Positions 7,915 to 14,867 are shown, numbered from the stretch's first letter. The stretch: 16,299 bases of DNA from UBA6770 sp965661115 (GCA_965661115.1 CBFICO010000055.1:1-16299); one strand, 5' to 3'. Notes: generated by a model not told the origin, from the sequence alone. Program-made: numbers and translations.

Positions 7915-9552
7915 CTACTGCTTCTGAAAAGGCTTGACTAGTTGTAAAGTTTCAGAATACAACCTAAGGGTGTAAAATCCTTTTGGTATTGATCGAATAA
8001 TAATTGGATTACCCGTATAATCTCCCCTTAATACGCAAGAACCAGTATACGAATATACCTCCCATCTCATTTTATGTTCTTCCTCAAGATTGTGATCAAT
8101 ATTTAACACATCTATACTCGGGTTTGGAAAAAGCTTGAGTTCGGTACGCTGCTTTTCCAAATGATAAGACGTTGTTGTATCTTTAGTCGAAGTTGTGTAT
8201 TTCTCTCCAGTCGAAAATATTCTTACGTAATCTATCTCCATAGTACTTTGAGTAAATGAAGGACTAATACTAGGCTCAATTGCTATGTTAAGTAATATAT
8301 ACTGGTCATCTACAAATGGCCAAGTATCCATGTTTCTAACAGCGGGCTTATACACGTATACGGTTACGCTATCATACGAGAATACCATTCTATCTTCAAA
8401 CCAATCTACTGCATAAACATGAAAATTATTACTAACTCCAGGAATCACCTTTCCGCCTTTGTTAACCGTAGCTCCACTTGAAGAAGGCGTATGCATAGCA
8501 CTTTGTACATAGTTTTGATTGTTCCCCCAGTGTTCCATTATGTCTATTTCTCCGCATGCTGGCCAGTTAACTGTTCCGTATTTAGGCTGCCAAAACCCAC
8601 CTGGTTCATCTATGTTTTTTCCCAACATCCATATAGCTGGCCATGTTCCAGCGCCTTCGGGAAGCTTGGCACGCACCTCTACCCTACCATAGGTAAAAGC
8701 GATTTTTGAGTTTAGTCTCGCTGATGTATAATTTTTTGTTTCTCCTTGATCAGAAAACGTTTCCTTTTTTGCAACAATGTGCAGCGCCCCTGCAGCCTGA
8801 TAGCTGTTCACTTGACGGTTGGTGTAATGCTGAATTTCTCCGTTATACCAGCTTTTTCCGTTTGGTAATTTAGTTTGGTGAAACCACTTAGAGGTGTCAA
8901 TTGCTCCAGTGCCATTAAACTCGTCAGACCAAATCAACTTATTATAAATAACCGAGTCTGTCGTAGATGGTTCACTTTTAAAAGAACTGAAATCATCAAG
9001 GTAAGCCGTTACGGAATCTTTGTTTGCTTCTCCATTTACTTGAATTAAAACTCGATTAAAATCGGTTCTATCAACTGGGTTAGCCGAGCCGGCATCAAGG
9101 TTTATGAAATTGCCGTTTTTAAAGTCAAAGATTAGCTCCTGCCATGTATCCAGCTGTAAAGGTTGAATAATCTCAGTTTGCGTCGTCCAAGGTTGGTTGA
9201 TAGTGCCGTCTTGTAATTTTAACGAAACTTGGTTAGGCGAAGAACCCGAAACTGAGGAAGAAGGAACATATACTTTTAGCTTGAAACTGCTATTGCTATT
9301 CATGTCAATGTTTTGTCCTACGTCAAAAAACACATTGGCATAATCCCCTCCTAAATCCTCATATCTCAACACATTATTCGAGTTGTTTTTAGAGGTTTTA
9401 TTTGGATTAGCAAACGGATAAGTTACAATGCTGGCATCTTGCTTCCAAACCGAAATAGTCCCGGACCCCTCAAAATCATCTTGTAAATTTTGCGCCATAG
9501 TACCATTTAAAACAAGAGTACCAATCGCTAAAAAAATAATTGACTTAAACAT
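7915..9552 (-). CDS. Secreted GH16 endo-beta-glucanase (laminarinase-like) with T9SS tail
   Basis: Start set at the ATG at 9552 (545 residues), because it opens a proper signal peptide MFKSIIFLAIGTLVLNGTMA; a TTG at 9582 would put ten extra residues before it. Residues about 22-192 form a jelly-roll, carbohydrate-binding-like domain ending AYLDDFSSF. The GH16 catalytic domain spans about 203-455, with LIWSDEFNG at its start and GTWPAIWMLG (302-311). The active-site block is GEIDIMEHW: Glu335 nucleophile, Asp337 and Glu340 acid/base. The last ~75 residues (LKLFPNPSIDVLNI... GFYTLRLYS) are a T9SS sorting domain, so the enzyme should be secreted or surface-bound. The likely substrate is beta-1,3-glucan such as algal laminarin; beta-1,3/1,4-glucan is possible. 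No SusC/SusD genes are nearby. It sits amid broken genes, which suggests acquisition. Confidence 0.9.
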   Translation of the reverse strand: MFKSIIFLAIGTLVLNGTMAQNLQDDFEGSGTISVWKQDASIVTYPFANPNKTSKNNSNNVLRYEDLGGDYANVFFDVGQNIDMNSNSSFKLKVYVPSSSVSGSSPNQVSLKLQDGTINQPWTTQTEIIQPLQLDTWQELIFDFKNGNFINLDAGSANPVDRTDFNRVLIQVNGEANKDSVTAYLDDFSSFKSEPSTTDSVIYNKLIWSDEFNGTGAIDTSKWFHQTKLPNGKSWYNGEIQHYTNRQVNSYQAAGALHIVAKKETFSDQGETKNYTSARLNSKIAFTYGRVEVRAKLPEGAGTWPAIWMLGKNIDEPGGFWQPKYGTVNWPACGEIDIMEHWGNNQNYVQSAMHTPSSSGATVNKGGKVIPGVSNNFHVYAVDWFEDRMVFSYDSVTVYVYKPAVRNMDTWPFVDDQYILLNIAIEPSISPSFTQSTMEIDYVRIFSTGEKYTTSTKDTTTSYHLEKQRTELKLFPNPSIDVLNIDHNLEEEHKMRWEVYSYTGSCVLRGDYTGNPIIIRSIPKGFYTLRLYSETLQLVKPFQKQ

Positions 9553-9570
9553 GCTTTTAGTTATTTTTAC

Positions 9571-9587
9571 CAAAAGTATCAAAATTA
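9571..9587 (-). promoter_or_regulatory. Overlapping -7 candidates for the GH16 gene
   Basis: On the minus strand TAATTTTG (9587-9580) and TACTTTTG (9578-9571) both match TAnnTTTG and lie about 19-28 bp before the ATG at 9552. No clear -33 TTG is present. They also show why the TTG at 9582 is an unlikely start: it lies inside the promoter. Confidence 0.4.
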
Positions 9588-9660
9588 AAGCTGAAGCGTT
9601 TCATTTTAAAACCTTGGAACGCCTTATATCCTAATTCTGTTTTTAATTTCGACCTTCTAA

Positions 9661-9708
9661 ATGAATATTCTACTCGTATATCCAGAAATGCCCGACACTT
9701 TTTACGCC
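9661..9708 (+). pseudogene. 5' remnant of a B12-binding radical SAM gene
   Basis: A plus-strand ATG at 9661 opens MNILLVYPEMPDTFYA, which reads like the N terminus of Bacteroidota B12-binding-domain radical SAM proteins (M-[KRN]-[IV]-L-[LI]-[VI]-Y-P-E-x-P-x-T-F-[WY]). After residue 16 the match stops: the frame continues as meaningless antisense of the membrane-protein gene ending at 9702 and terminates at 9771. The break therefore coincides with the 3' end of that gene. I take this as the truncated start of a gene whose remainder was lost. The match is from memory of the family and short, so chance resemblance is possible. Confidence 0.5.
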
Positions 9709-10112
9709 AAATACCACAGAGAAATCACAAAAACCAATGACCAAACCAGTGTACGCAACCAATTCACTTGAACTAACTTTCTAGCGGACGAATGAATTGC
9801 ATTTCCTTCCGCGATTTTTCGATGCAACGGAACGGCTTGCAGAAATGTGAGAGCCCATGCAGCGACTACAAAAAGAGTTGAGGCCAATGTGTAAATCGAA
9901 GCTTCTTGAACCAATTGCCACAGCACTAATCCCAGTTGAGTAAACATTAATGGGGCAACAAGAACTGTAATCATATTGTTGTAGGTTTTATGCCATTGAT
10001 GTAGCTTCTCTTCAGTCATTTGTAAAAACGCTGGATATACTATTAGTTGCGTCATCCAAATTAGAATGACCAAACCAAAATCAACTATGAGTCTCAAGGT
10101 TATTATAGCCAT
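9702..10112 (-). CDS. Small four-helix membrane protein, unknown function
   Basis: About 136 residues from the ATG at 10112 (MAIITLRLIVDFGLVILIWM); a GTG at 10118 would add two. Four hydrophobic segments are seen at about residues 3-26, 46-66, 72-92 and 114-134. Between the first two is a conserved-looking loop, TQLIVYPAFLQM... HQWHKTYNNMI, with His, Trp and Tyr residues. I do not recognise a named domain. It is 18 bp from the upstream membrane-protein gene on the same strand, so the two are probably co-transcribed and may work together. The 3' end touches the radical SAM remnant. Confidence 0.75.
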   Translation of the reverse strand: MAIITLRLIVDFGLVILIWMTQLIVYPAFLQMTEEKLHQWHKTYNNMITVLVAPLMFTQLGLVLWQLVQEASIYTLASTLFVVAAWALTFLQAVPLHRKIAEGNAIHSSARKLVQVNWLRTLVWSLVFVISLWYLA

Positions 10113-10130
10113 ATTCACTTGCTTGGTAAA

Positions 10131-10553
10131 TTACATGCCGCGCTTACTTAACTTCCAGCGAGTAGTATAATGAACATGTCTTAGAATTAAGAAAAAAGGC
10201 ACCCACCAAATTAAGTCATTGGTTAACATAGTGTAGGAGAATTGAAAAGGTACCTCACCTAACACAAAGTGGTTGAACACAAATCCCAGCGGGCCGAAAA
10301 CCTTACCCAAAAAACCGACCGCTACAATAGGCCAATGTCTAACGGGGTCGTATGAGGCCCACCAATAACCCAATCCATATACTCCAACAATCATTCCTGT
10401 GCCTTGCCAAACTGTGGGATGTGTCAATGGTTCCAGTCCAGTCCAGTCAAAAAAGGTGTTGGGCAGTAACACTACCCAAGCACCCCACAAAATATTGTAA
10501 ACCGCCGCCCAGCTCAGCACTTTTGTCATCCAATTAGGGAAAGTATATTCCAT
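10131..10553 (-). CDS. Small membrane protein, conserved in Bacteroidota, unknown function
   Basis: 140 residues from the ATG at 10553, with four hydrophobic segments (about 12-31, 48-67, 75-97 and 108-125). The core contains NILWGAWVVLLPNTFFDW, GVYGLGYWWASYDPVRHW and NDLIWWVPFFLI, unusually rich in Trp. Proteins of this kind are often labelled 'alkyl hydroperoxide reductase' by automatic annotation, but no peroxidase motif or redox cysteine is present, so that label should not be copied. It is the first gene of a probable two-gene unit and is divergent from the hpf-like gene across a 152-bp spacer. Confidence 0.75.
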   Translation of the reverse strand: MEYTFPNWMTKVLSWAAVYNILWGAWVVLLPNTFFDWTGLEPLTHPTVWQGTGMIVGVYGLGYWWASYDPVRHWPIVAVGFLGKVFGPLGFVFNHFVLGEVPFQFSYTMLTNDLIWWVPFFLILRHVHYTTRWKLSKRGM

Positions 10554-10605
10554 GCCTAAATGACAAGTTTTGTAAAGAAATGTTGTTACAGTAAGAATTA
10601 ACCTT

Positions 10606-10642
10606 TGAGTCGATTGACTCAGATATAGTTCAATTAACTTTG
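10606..10642 (+). promoter_or_regulatory. Promoter of the hpf-like gene with overlapping inverted repeat
   Basis: TTG at 10614-10616 and TAACTTTG at 10635-10642 are spaced 18 bp, close to the Bacteroidota -33/-7 arrangement. The -33 element lies within the inverted repeat TGAGTC-GATT-GACTCA (10606-10621), which could be an operator shared with the divergent membrane-protein genes. Confidence 0.55.
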
Positions 10643-10649
10643 AGTTTTG

Positions 10650-10666
10650 GCTGATTTAAAATCAGC
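10650..10666 (+). promoter_or_regulatory. Perfect hairpin at the 5' end of the hpf-like mRNA
   Basis: GCTGATTT, one A, then AAATCAGC: eight-base perfect arms starting 8 bp after the -7 element, so at or next to the predicted transcript start and about 40 bp before the ATG. It could stabilise the mRNA 5' end or bind a regulator. There is no T run, so it is not a terminator. Confidence 0.4.
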
Positions 10667-10705
10667 ACATCTTAACTGATTCATTGATAAAACAATTAAA
10701 ACATT

Positions 10706-11019
10706 ATGCCACTACAACTTAACACAGATAAACACATAAAGGGCACTGAAGGATTAGAAACATTTGTTTCTGAAAAGCTATCAAGGTGTTACAGCATCTA
10801 ACCGATCACGTAACTAGACTTGAAGTACACCTATCAGATCAAAATGCAGACAAAGCTGGTCCCGACGATATACAATGTAAGATTGAAGTTCGAATTAAGC
10901 AGCTTAAACCGATCACCGTGGTAAGTAAAAGTGATAAAAAAGAAGTCGCTATAGACGTCGCTATGAGCAAGATTAAAGCTTCGCTTACTACCACTATTGG
11001 TAAGCTAAAAAAGAAGTAA
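10706..11019 (+). pseudogene. hpf: HPF/RaiA-type ribosome hibernation factor gene, frameshifted
   Basis: The natural start is the ATG at 10706, giving MPLQLNTDKHIKGTEGLETF and then VSEKLS before the frame runs into a TAA at 10799. From about 10783 the -1 frame continues with KVLQHLTDHVTRLEVHL, DQNADKAGPDDIQCKIEVR and KIKASLTTTIGKLKKK to the stop at 11019. Joined, the two pieces make about 104 residues, the normal length of a short HPF-type protein, with the family's beta-strand then helix order. Loss of one A in TCAA(A)GG would cause the break. Intact homologs bind the 30S decoding region and silence ribosomes in stationary phase. The downstream part alone (GTG 10786, 77 residues) lacks the first strand and helix. 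A sequencing error is a real alternative. Confidence 0.75.
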
Positions 11020-11084
11020 AGGTGCGTGTTTTAACCCGCTCAAATTTTCTTTTTTCTAACGCTTACTGTCGCAATAAATATTAA

Positions 11085-11471
11085 AAGCCAATAAAAAAAG
11101 ACCAGCAATTAGCAAAGAGCAATTCTAAAGAAATATTATCAACCAGTACTTGCAACATCTTTGTGCCGTTATATCAGGCTAAAGGTGAGGGTGGCTTTTT
11201 TCTAATAAAACCAATTCCGAAAGTGTTTTTAGTGCTGTGTGCTATTATTCGTGACTTAAAAATCGACCGTCTTTTTCCTTTTTTTCCAGGAGTTAAAAAA
11301 GATCCTAATACCAGTGGAGGTCTCATTCTAAATTTGGCTATGGCACGCATACTTACAAAACAACCGCTGCATTTGTTTGGCTATAGAGCTAAGGAAACGA
11401 TTGAAAACAAGCTCCATTTAAAAAGTCGTAAACACGCTGCTCAAACGGCACTATACCAAAAAGAGAAGTGA
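11085..11471 (+). pseudogene. C-terminal fragment, aspartoacylase/succinylglutamate desuccinylase-like
   Basis: The frame is open from 11085 (after a TAA at 11082) to the TGA at 11469-11471. A GTG at 11163 could start 102 residues, but no convincing start exists and the sequence reads like the interior and end of a larger protein: NIFVPLYQAKGEGGFFLIK, then PIPKVFLVL and LFPFFPGVKK, then PLHLFGYRAKETIENKLH. From memory this resembles the C-terminal region of AstE/AspA-type M14 zinc hydrolases of Flavobacteriia. The catalytic zinc site (HxxE ... H) belongs to the missing N-terminal part, so no activity is expected. It ends 2 bp from the convergent outer-membrane gene. The family call is tentative; the truncated nature is better supported. 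Confidence 0.5.
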
Positions 11472-11473
11472 TA

Positions 11474-12403
11474 CTAAAACTTTCTGAACCAGGCAAACCT
11501 TGGTAAAGGGAGAGGACTTGCGCCAAACTGGCCCCCATCAGATCCGGCAAAAAAACTAAAGCCAAACTGAAAGGCAGCATCTTCCCTTTTCTGAAACCTA
11601 AAACCCGGGGTCAAAATCATACCCAAACCAGACGGTGAAGTAAAGCCTGTTGTTGGACTACCAGCGTAAGTTATCGTACCAAACAAAGAATCAAAGACAA
11701 AACTTGAAGACTTTCCCATGTGTGCCATACATCCTATTGAACCTAATAACGCTCCAGCTGAACCACCGTCGGCCCAAACTTGTCCATAGCCTAGTGCTAA
11801 GTTTACATTCTTTCTTCTCGTTCCTTTGGTAAAAGCACCAAATGGAACCAACATAAGATTAAAACCGAGATCTCCAGTTAAGGATGCCCACCCAAGGTTT
11901 CCAACCATTAGTCCACCAGCAATATGAGTTGTTTCATTAATCTGGTGTGCATATTTACCGGTAACCAAAACAGGAGCTGCCAACCATGTTGTCATAACCC
12001 CTATCGTAACGTTATCGGCTACACCAAAATTTATATCTGGTCCAACTAAGCTATACTTTACATAGGACTCTCCTTTTGCAATAGAGAGGGCGTTTGTCGT
12101 TCCTAAATAACGCGTAGCAAAAACTTGGTTTGCAACATAACCTCCCGATCTAGAAACATTTTTTTCAGTGAGTTCCTCTATTTTTTTGACTTGATATTTT
12201 GGAATTGCTACCGGGCCAAGTTCCTTTGTTTGAACAATAATTTCCTTAGAGTCATTCTTGGTAATAGTACCTACAAACTCGCCACCATTCTGAGTAATTA
12301 CAATAAAGATTTTAGCTGTTGACCTATCAACGTAATCGTATTCTTGGGCATTGATGCCTACAGAATAAAGTAGAGTAACAAGTACAAATAGTAGCTTTTT
12401 CAT
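11474..12403 (-). CDS. Outer-membrane beta-barrel protein, unknown function
   Basis: Start set at the ATG at 12403 (309 residues), where a signal peptide MKKLLFVLVTLLYSVGINA begins; a TTG at 12439 would add 12 residues before it. Residues about 20-75 form a small beta-rich domain (IVITQNGGEFVGTITKN, then PVAIPKYQVKKIEEL). From about 95 to the end, alternating amphipathic strands rich in Gly, Tyr and Phe (GPDINFGVADNVTIGVMTTW, then AAPVLVTGKYAH) indicate an 8-12-stranded barrel. The last residues FAWFRKF include aromatic positions suited to barrel assembly, though Lys precedes the terminal Phe. No T9SS tail is seen. It lies between mnmG and the truncated desuccinylase-like gene, in its own transcription unit. 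Function is unknown. Confidence 0.82.
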   Translation of the reverse strand: MKKLLFVLVTLLYSVGINAQEYDYVDRSTAKIFIVITQNGGEFVGTITKNDSKEIIVQTKELGPVAIPKYQVKKIEELTEKNVSRSGGYVANQVFATRYLGTTNALSIAKGESYVKYSLVGPDINFGVADNVTIGVMTTWLAAPVLVTGKYAHQINETTHIAGGLMVGNLGWASLTGDLGFNLMLVPFGAFTKGTRRKNVNLALGYGQVWADGGSAGALLGSIGCMAHMGKSSSFVFDSLFGTITYAGSPTTGFTSPSGLGMILTPGFRFQKREDAAFQFGFSFFAGSDGGQFGASPLPLPRFAWFRKF

Positions 12404-12459
12404 GGATTTAGTTTCGGTAAAATTAGCAAAATAGACCAATCAAAACAATCATCCTAAAC

Positions 12460-12479
12460 CTGATTATACTTCTGATTAT
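12460..12479. repeat. Pair of 8-bp direct repeats before the outer-membrane gene
   Basis: CTGATTAT occurs at 12460-12467 and 12472-12479 (12-bp spacing), 57-76 bp before the ATG at 12403. About one helical turn apart, this could be an activator or repressor site. The stretch is AT-rich, so chance is possible. Confidence 0.25.
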
Positions 12480-12505
12480 CAATGAGTTAAGCTGAACCCG
12501 CGTAC

Positions 12506-12521
12506 TGTTTCACGTGAAACA
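12506..12521. promoter_or_regulatory. parS: parS centromere site, distal to mnmG
   Basis: TGTTTCACGTGAAACA is a perfect 16-bp palindrome identical to the canonical chromosomal parS bound by ParB. It begins 3 bp after the mnmG stop codon. A second identical copy lies 1,902 bp away. Two exact copies in 2 kb are not expected by chance. Confidence 0.92.
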
Positions 12522-12523
12522 AG

Positions 12524-14395
12524 CTACTTGTTTATATAAACCATAAGAACTGATATATCTGCTGGGCTTACACCGCTAATTCGGTTTGCCTGACCCAGAT
12601 TATTCGGTTGGATTTCTGTTAACTTCTGACGAGCTTCCATAGACAAAGAACTAAACTTGAAATAATCCATTCCCTCGGGGATTTTATACTGATCAAGCTT
12701 GTTCATTTTGTCGGCCATTTCTTTTTCCTTAGAAATATACCCTTCATATTTAACCATAATTTCCGCTTGGGTTTTTATGTCCTCGCCTAATCCGTTGTAC
12801 GAATCCAGTAATTCAGATAAGCCATTATCACGCTTAACCAATTCGCCTAAGTTAACTTGTGGTCTGCTTAAAACCGATTTTAATTTAACCTTTTGATTGA
12901 GCTTACTACTACCTGAAGACTCTAAATAATCATTATAAACTTCAGGTTCTGCAGAAACCTTCTCTAGATAGTTCATTACTTTTTTGGTTCCTTCCAGCTT
13001 TTTATCAAGTAACGCAATACGTTCATCACTAGCTAAACCAATTTTGTGACCGATGGGAGTTAGCCGAATGTCAGCATTATCTTGTCTTAAAAGTATTCTA
13101 TACTCAGCTCTTGATGTAAACATACGATAGGGCTCTTCGGTACCTTTTGTAATTAAATCATCGATCAAAACACCAATATATGCATCGTCTCTAGACAATG
13201 TAAACGCATCTTTATCACTTACCTTTTGGTGAGCGTTTATACCCGCCATTAACCCTTGACATGCGGCTTCCTCATAACCGGTTGTTCCATTTATCTGACC
13301 CGCAAAAAACAATCCTCTTACAAGTTTTGTTTCTAGCGTATGCGTTAACTGTGTAGGTGGAAAATAGTCATACTCAATTGCATAACCTGGACGAAACATT
13401 TTTACGTTTTCAAAACCTTTTATAGATTTCAACGCTTTAATTTGAACTTCTTCTGGCAGAGAAGTACTAAACCCATTTACATAAATTTCAACCGTATCCC
13501 AACCTTCAGGCTCAACAAAAATTTGATGTCTATCGCGATCCGCAAAGCGATCAATTTTATCTTCAATAGACGGACAATATCTAGGACCAATCGACTGAAT
13601 CCTCCCATTAAACATGGGGCTTCTATCAAAACCTTCTCGCAGTAAACTATGCACTTCTGGATTGGTATAAGTTATATGGCAGCTTCTTTGTTTTACAAGT
13701 TTTGACCCTTCCAAATAAGAGAATGGTGTTATCTCGTCATCACCCTTTTGCTCCACCATTTTTGAATAGTTTAAACTTCTACCATCAACTCGTGGAGGTG
13801 TTCCGGTTTTCATTCTTCCACTTTCAAAACCCAAATCATTTAAACATTCCGTAATTCCGTATACCGCTCTTTCTCCAGCTCTACCACCTCCAAAATTCTT
13901 ATCACCTATATGAATAAGTCCATTTAAAAACGTACCACTGGTAAGAATAACCGTTTCAGATTCTATCCTGATTCCCATACCAGTTTCAACACCTACCACC
14001 TTTTCATTTTTAACCAAAATTCGAGCTGCGGTATCCTGCCAAAAATCAAGATTAGGAATTTGCTCTAGTTGGTTTCGCCATTCAATATTAAAGAGCGTTC
14101 GATCGTTTTGGGTTCTTGGGCTCCACATTGCAGGACCCTTTGATCGGTTTAGCATACGAAACTGAATTGCCGACTTATCCGAAACAATACCAGATAGCCC
14201 TCCAAGTGCATCAATTTCACGAATAATTTGGCCTTTTGCAACACCACCCATTGCAGGGTTGCATGACATTTGCCCTATTCGACCCATATCCATTGTAATA
14301 AGCAAGGTTTTAGAGCCAAGTTTTGCTGCTGCCGCTGCTGCCTCTGAACCAGCATGCCCAGCACCGACAACTATTACATCATATTTTCCTAACAT
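12524..14395 (-). CDS. mnmG: tRNA uridine-34 5-carboxymethylaminomethyl modification enzyme MnmG (GidA)
   Basis: MnmG is an FAD protein that, with the GTPase MnmE, installs the cmnm5 group on wobble uridine 34 of certain tRNAs, using methylene-tetrahydrofolate and NADH. At 623 residues it has the full family length. The Rossmann dinucleotide motif is VVGAGHAGSE (9-18), and the family signature MSCNPAMGGVAKGQIIREID starts at about residue 43. The conserved redox cysteines are Cys45 and Cys274 (in GPRYCPSIEDK). A helical C-terminal domain (about 540-623) contains the MnmE/tRNA-binding region and ends QANRISGVSPADISVLMVY. The ATG at 14395 agrees with the family start. It follows ybeY after 49 bp and is flanked by two parS sites, one in that spacer. 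Confidence 0.98.
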   Translation of the reverse strand: MLGKYDVIVVGAGHAGSEAAAAAAKLGSKTLLITMDMGRIGQMSCNPAMGGVAKGQIIREIDALGGLSGIVSDKSAIQFRMLNRSKGPAMWSPRTQNDRTLFNIEWRNQLEQIPNLDFWQDTAARILVKNEKVVGVETGMGIRIESETVILTSGTFLNGLIHIGDKNFGGGRAGERAVYGITECLNDLGFESGRMKTGTPPRVDGRSLNYSKMVEQKGDDEITPFSYLEGSKLVKQRSCHITYTNPEVHSLLREGFDRSPMFNGRIQSIGPRYCPSIEDKIDRFADRDRHQIFVEPEGWDTVEIYVNGFSTSLPEEVQIKALKSIKGFENVKMFRPGYAIEYDYFPPTQLTHTLETKLVRGLFFAGQINGTTGYEEAACQGLMAGINAHQKVSDKDAFTLSRDDAYIGVLIDDLITKGTEEPYRMFTSRAEYRILLRQDNADIRLTPIGHKIGLASDERIALLDKKLEGTKKVMNYLEKVSAEPEVYNDYLESSGSSKLNQKVKLKSVLSRPQVNLGELVKRDNGLSELLDSYNGLGEDIKTQAEIMVKYEGYISKEKEMADKMNKLDQYKIPEGMDYFKFSSLSMEARQKLTEIQPNNLGQANRISGVSPADISVLMVYINK

Positions 14396-14407
14396 TACTT
14401 ACTGTTA

Positions 14408-14423
14408 TGTTTCACGTGAAACA
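14408..14423. promoter_or_regulatory. parS: parS centromere site, upstream of mnmG
   Basis: A second exact TGTTTCACGTGAAACA, 12 bp before the mnmG ATG and inside the 49-bp ybeY-mnmG spacer. ParB loading here could sit on the mnmG translation-start region or any local promoter. It is identical in all 16 bases to the site after mnmG. Confidence 0.92.
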
Positions 14424-14444
14424 ATGGTTTATCATTCACGCAGT

Positions 14445-14864
14445 TTAGGGCAGCAAAGCTAAACATTTGTCTTCCTGCAAACGCATCTCTACTTGCTCTT
14501 CTGGTGTTTTGTCGTTATAACCAATTAGATGCAAAACACCGTGCGCCATTACCCTGTATAACTCATTACTAAATGGTTTAGTTGCCTCTTCAGCATTTTC
14601 CTTAACCCTATCAATACTGATAAATATATCGGCCTCTAATGGGGCTGATTTAGCGTCTCGCATGTCAAAAGTGATTATGTCTGTAAGGTAATCGTGATTT
14701 AGGTGCGTTTTATTGACTTCTAACAAATAATCATCAGAGCAAAAAACATAGTTAATTAACTGGTTGTCAATATTATATGTGAAAAATATTGTGTTTAACC
14801 ATTCTTTATATTGGCTTTCATTTTCCAACTCAAAATCTATTTCTTCAGAAAAAAAGTTGATCAT
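14445..14864 (-). CDS. ybeY: Endoribonuclease YbeY (rRNA maturation, ribosome quality control)
   Basis: YbeY is a single-strand-specific metallo-RNase needed for 16S rRNA 3'-end maturation and 70S quality control. The protein has 139 residues, slightly short as is usual for Bacteroidota members. The core VNKTHLNHDYLTDIITFDM (50-68) matches the family block before the catalytic helix. The metal motif is HGVLHLIGYND (108-118): His108 and His112 are kept, but the usual third His (HGxLHLxGxDH) is Asp118. This substitution is common in Bacteroidota and Asp could still bind the metal. The ATG at 14864 is 3 bp from the stop of the ATPase gene, which indicates co-transcription. Confidence 0.93.
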   Translation of the reverse strand: MINFFSEEIDFELENESQYKEWLNTIFFTYNIDNQLINYVFCSDDYLLEVNKTHLNHDYLTDIITFDMRDAKSAPLEADIFISIDRVKENAEEATKPFSNELYRVMAHGVLHLIGYNDKTPEEQVEMRLQEDKCLALLP

Positions 14865-14867
14865 TTT

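Noticed and set aside
10771..10801. Programmed -1 frameshift in the hpf-like gene
   Set aside because: The overlap between frames is short and contains no X-XXY-YYZ slippery heptamer; GAA AAG CTA TCA AGG gives no plausible re-pairing, and HPF genes are not known to use frameshifting. A mutation or sequence error is simpler.
7209..11471. Integrative element using tRNA-Arg as attachment site
   Set aside because: No integrase or relaxase gene is present and I could find no repeat of the tRNA 3' end in the region, so the patch is described only as rearranged.
12506..12521. Terminator for mnmG formed by the palindrome after its stop codon
   Set aside because: There is no T run after it and the sequence is an exact parS, which explains it better.
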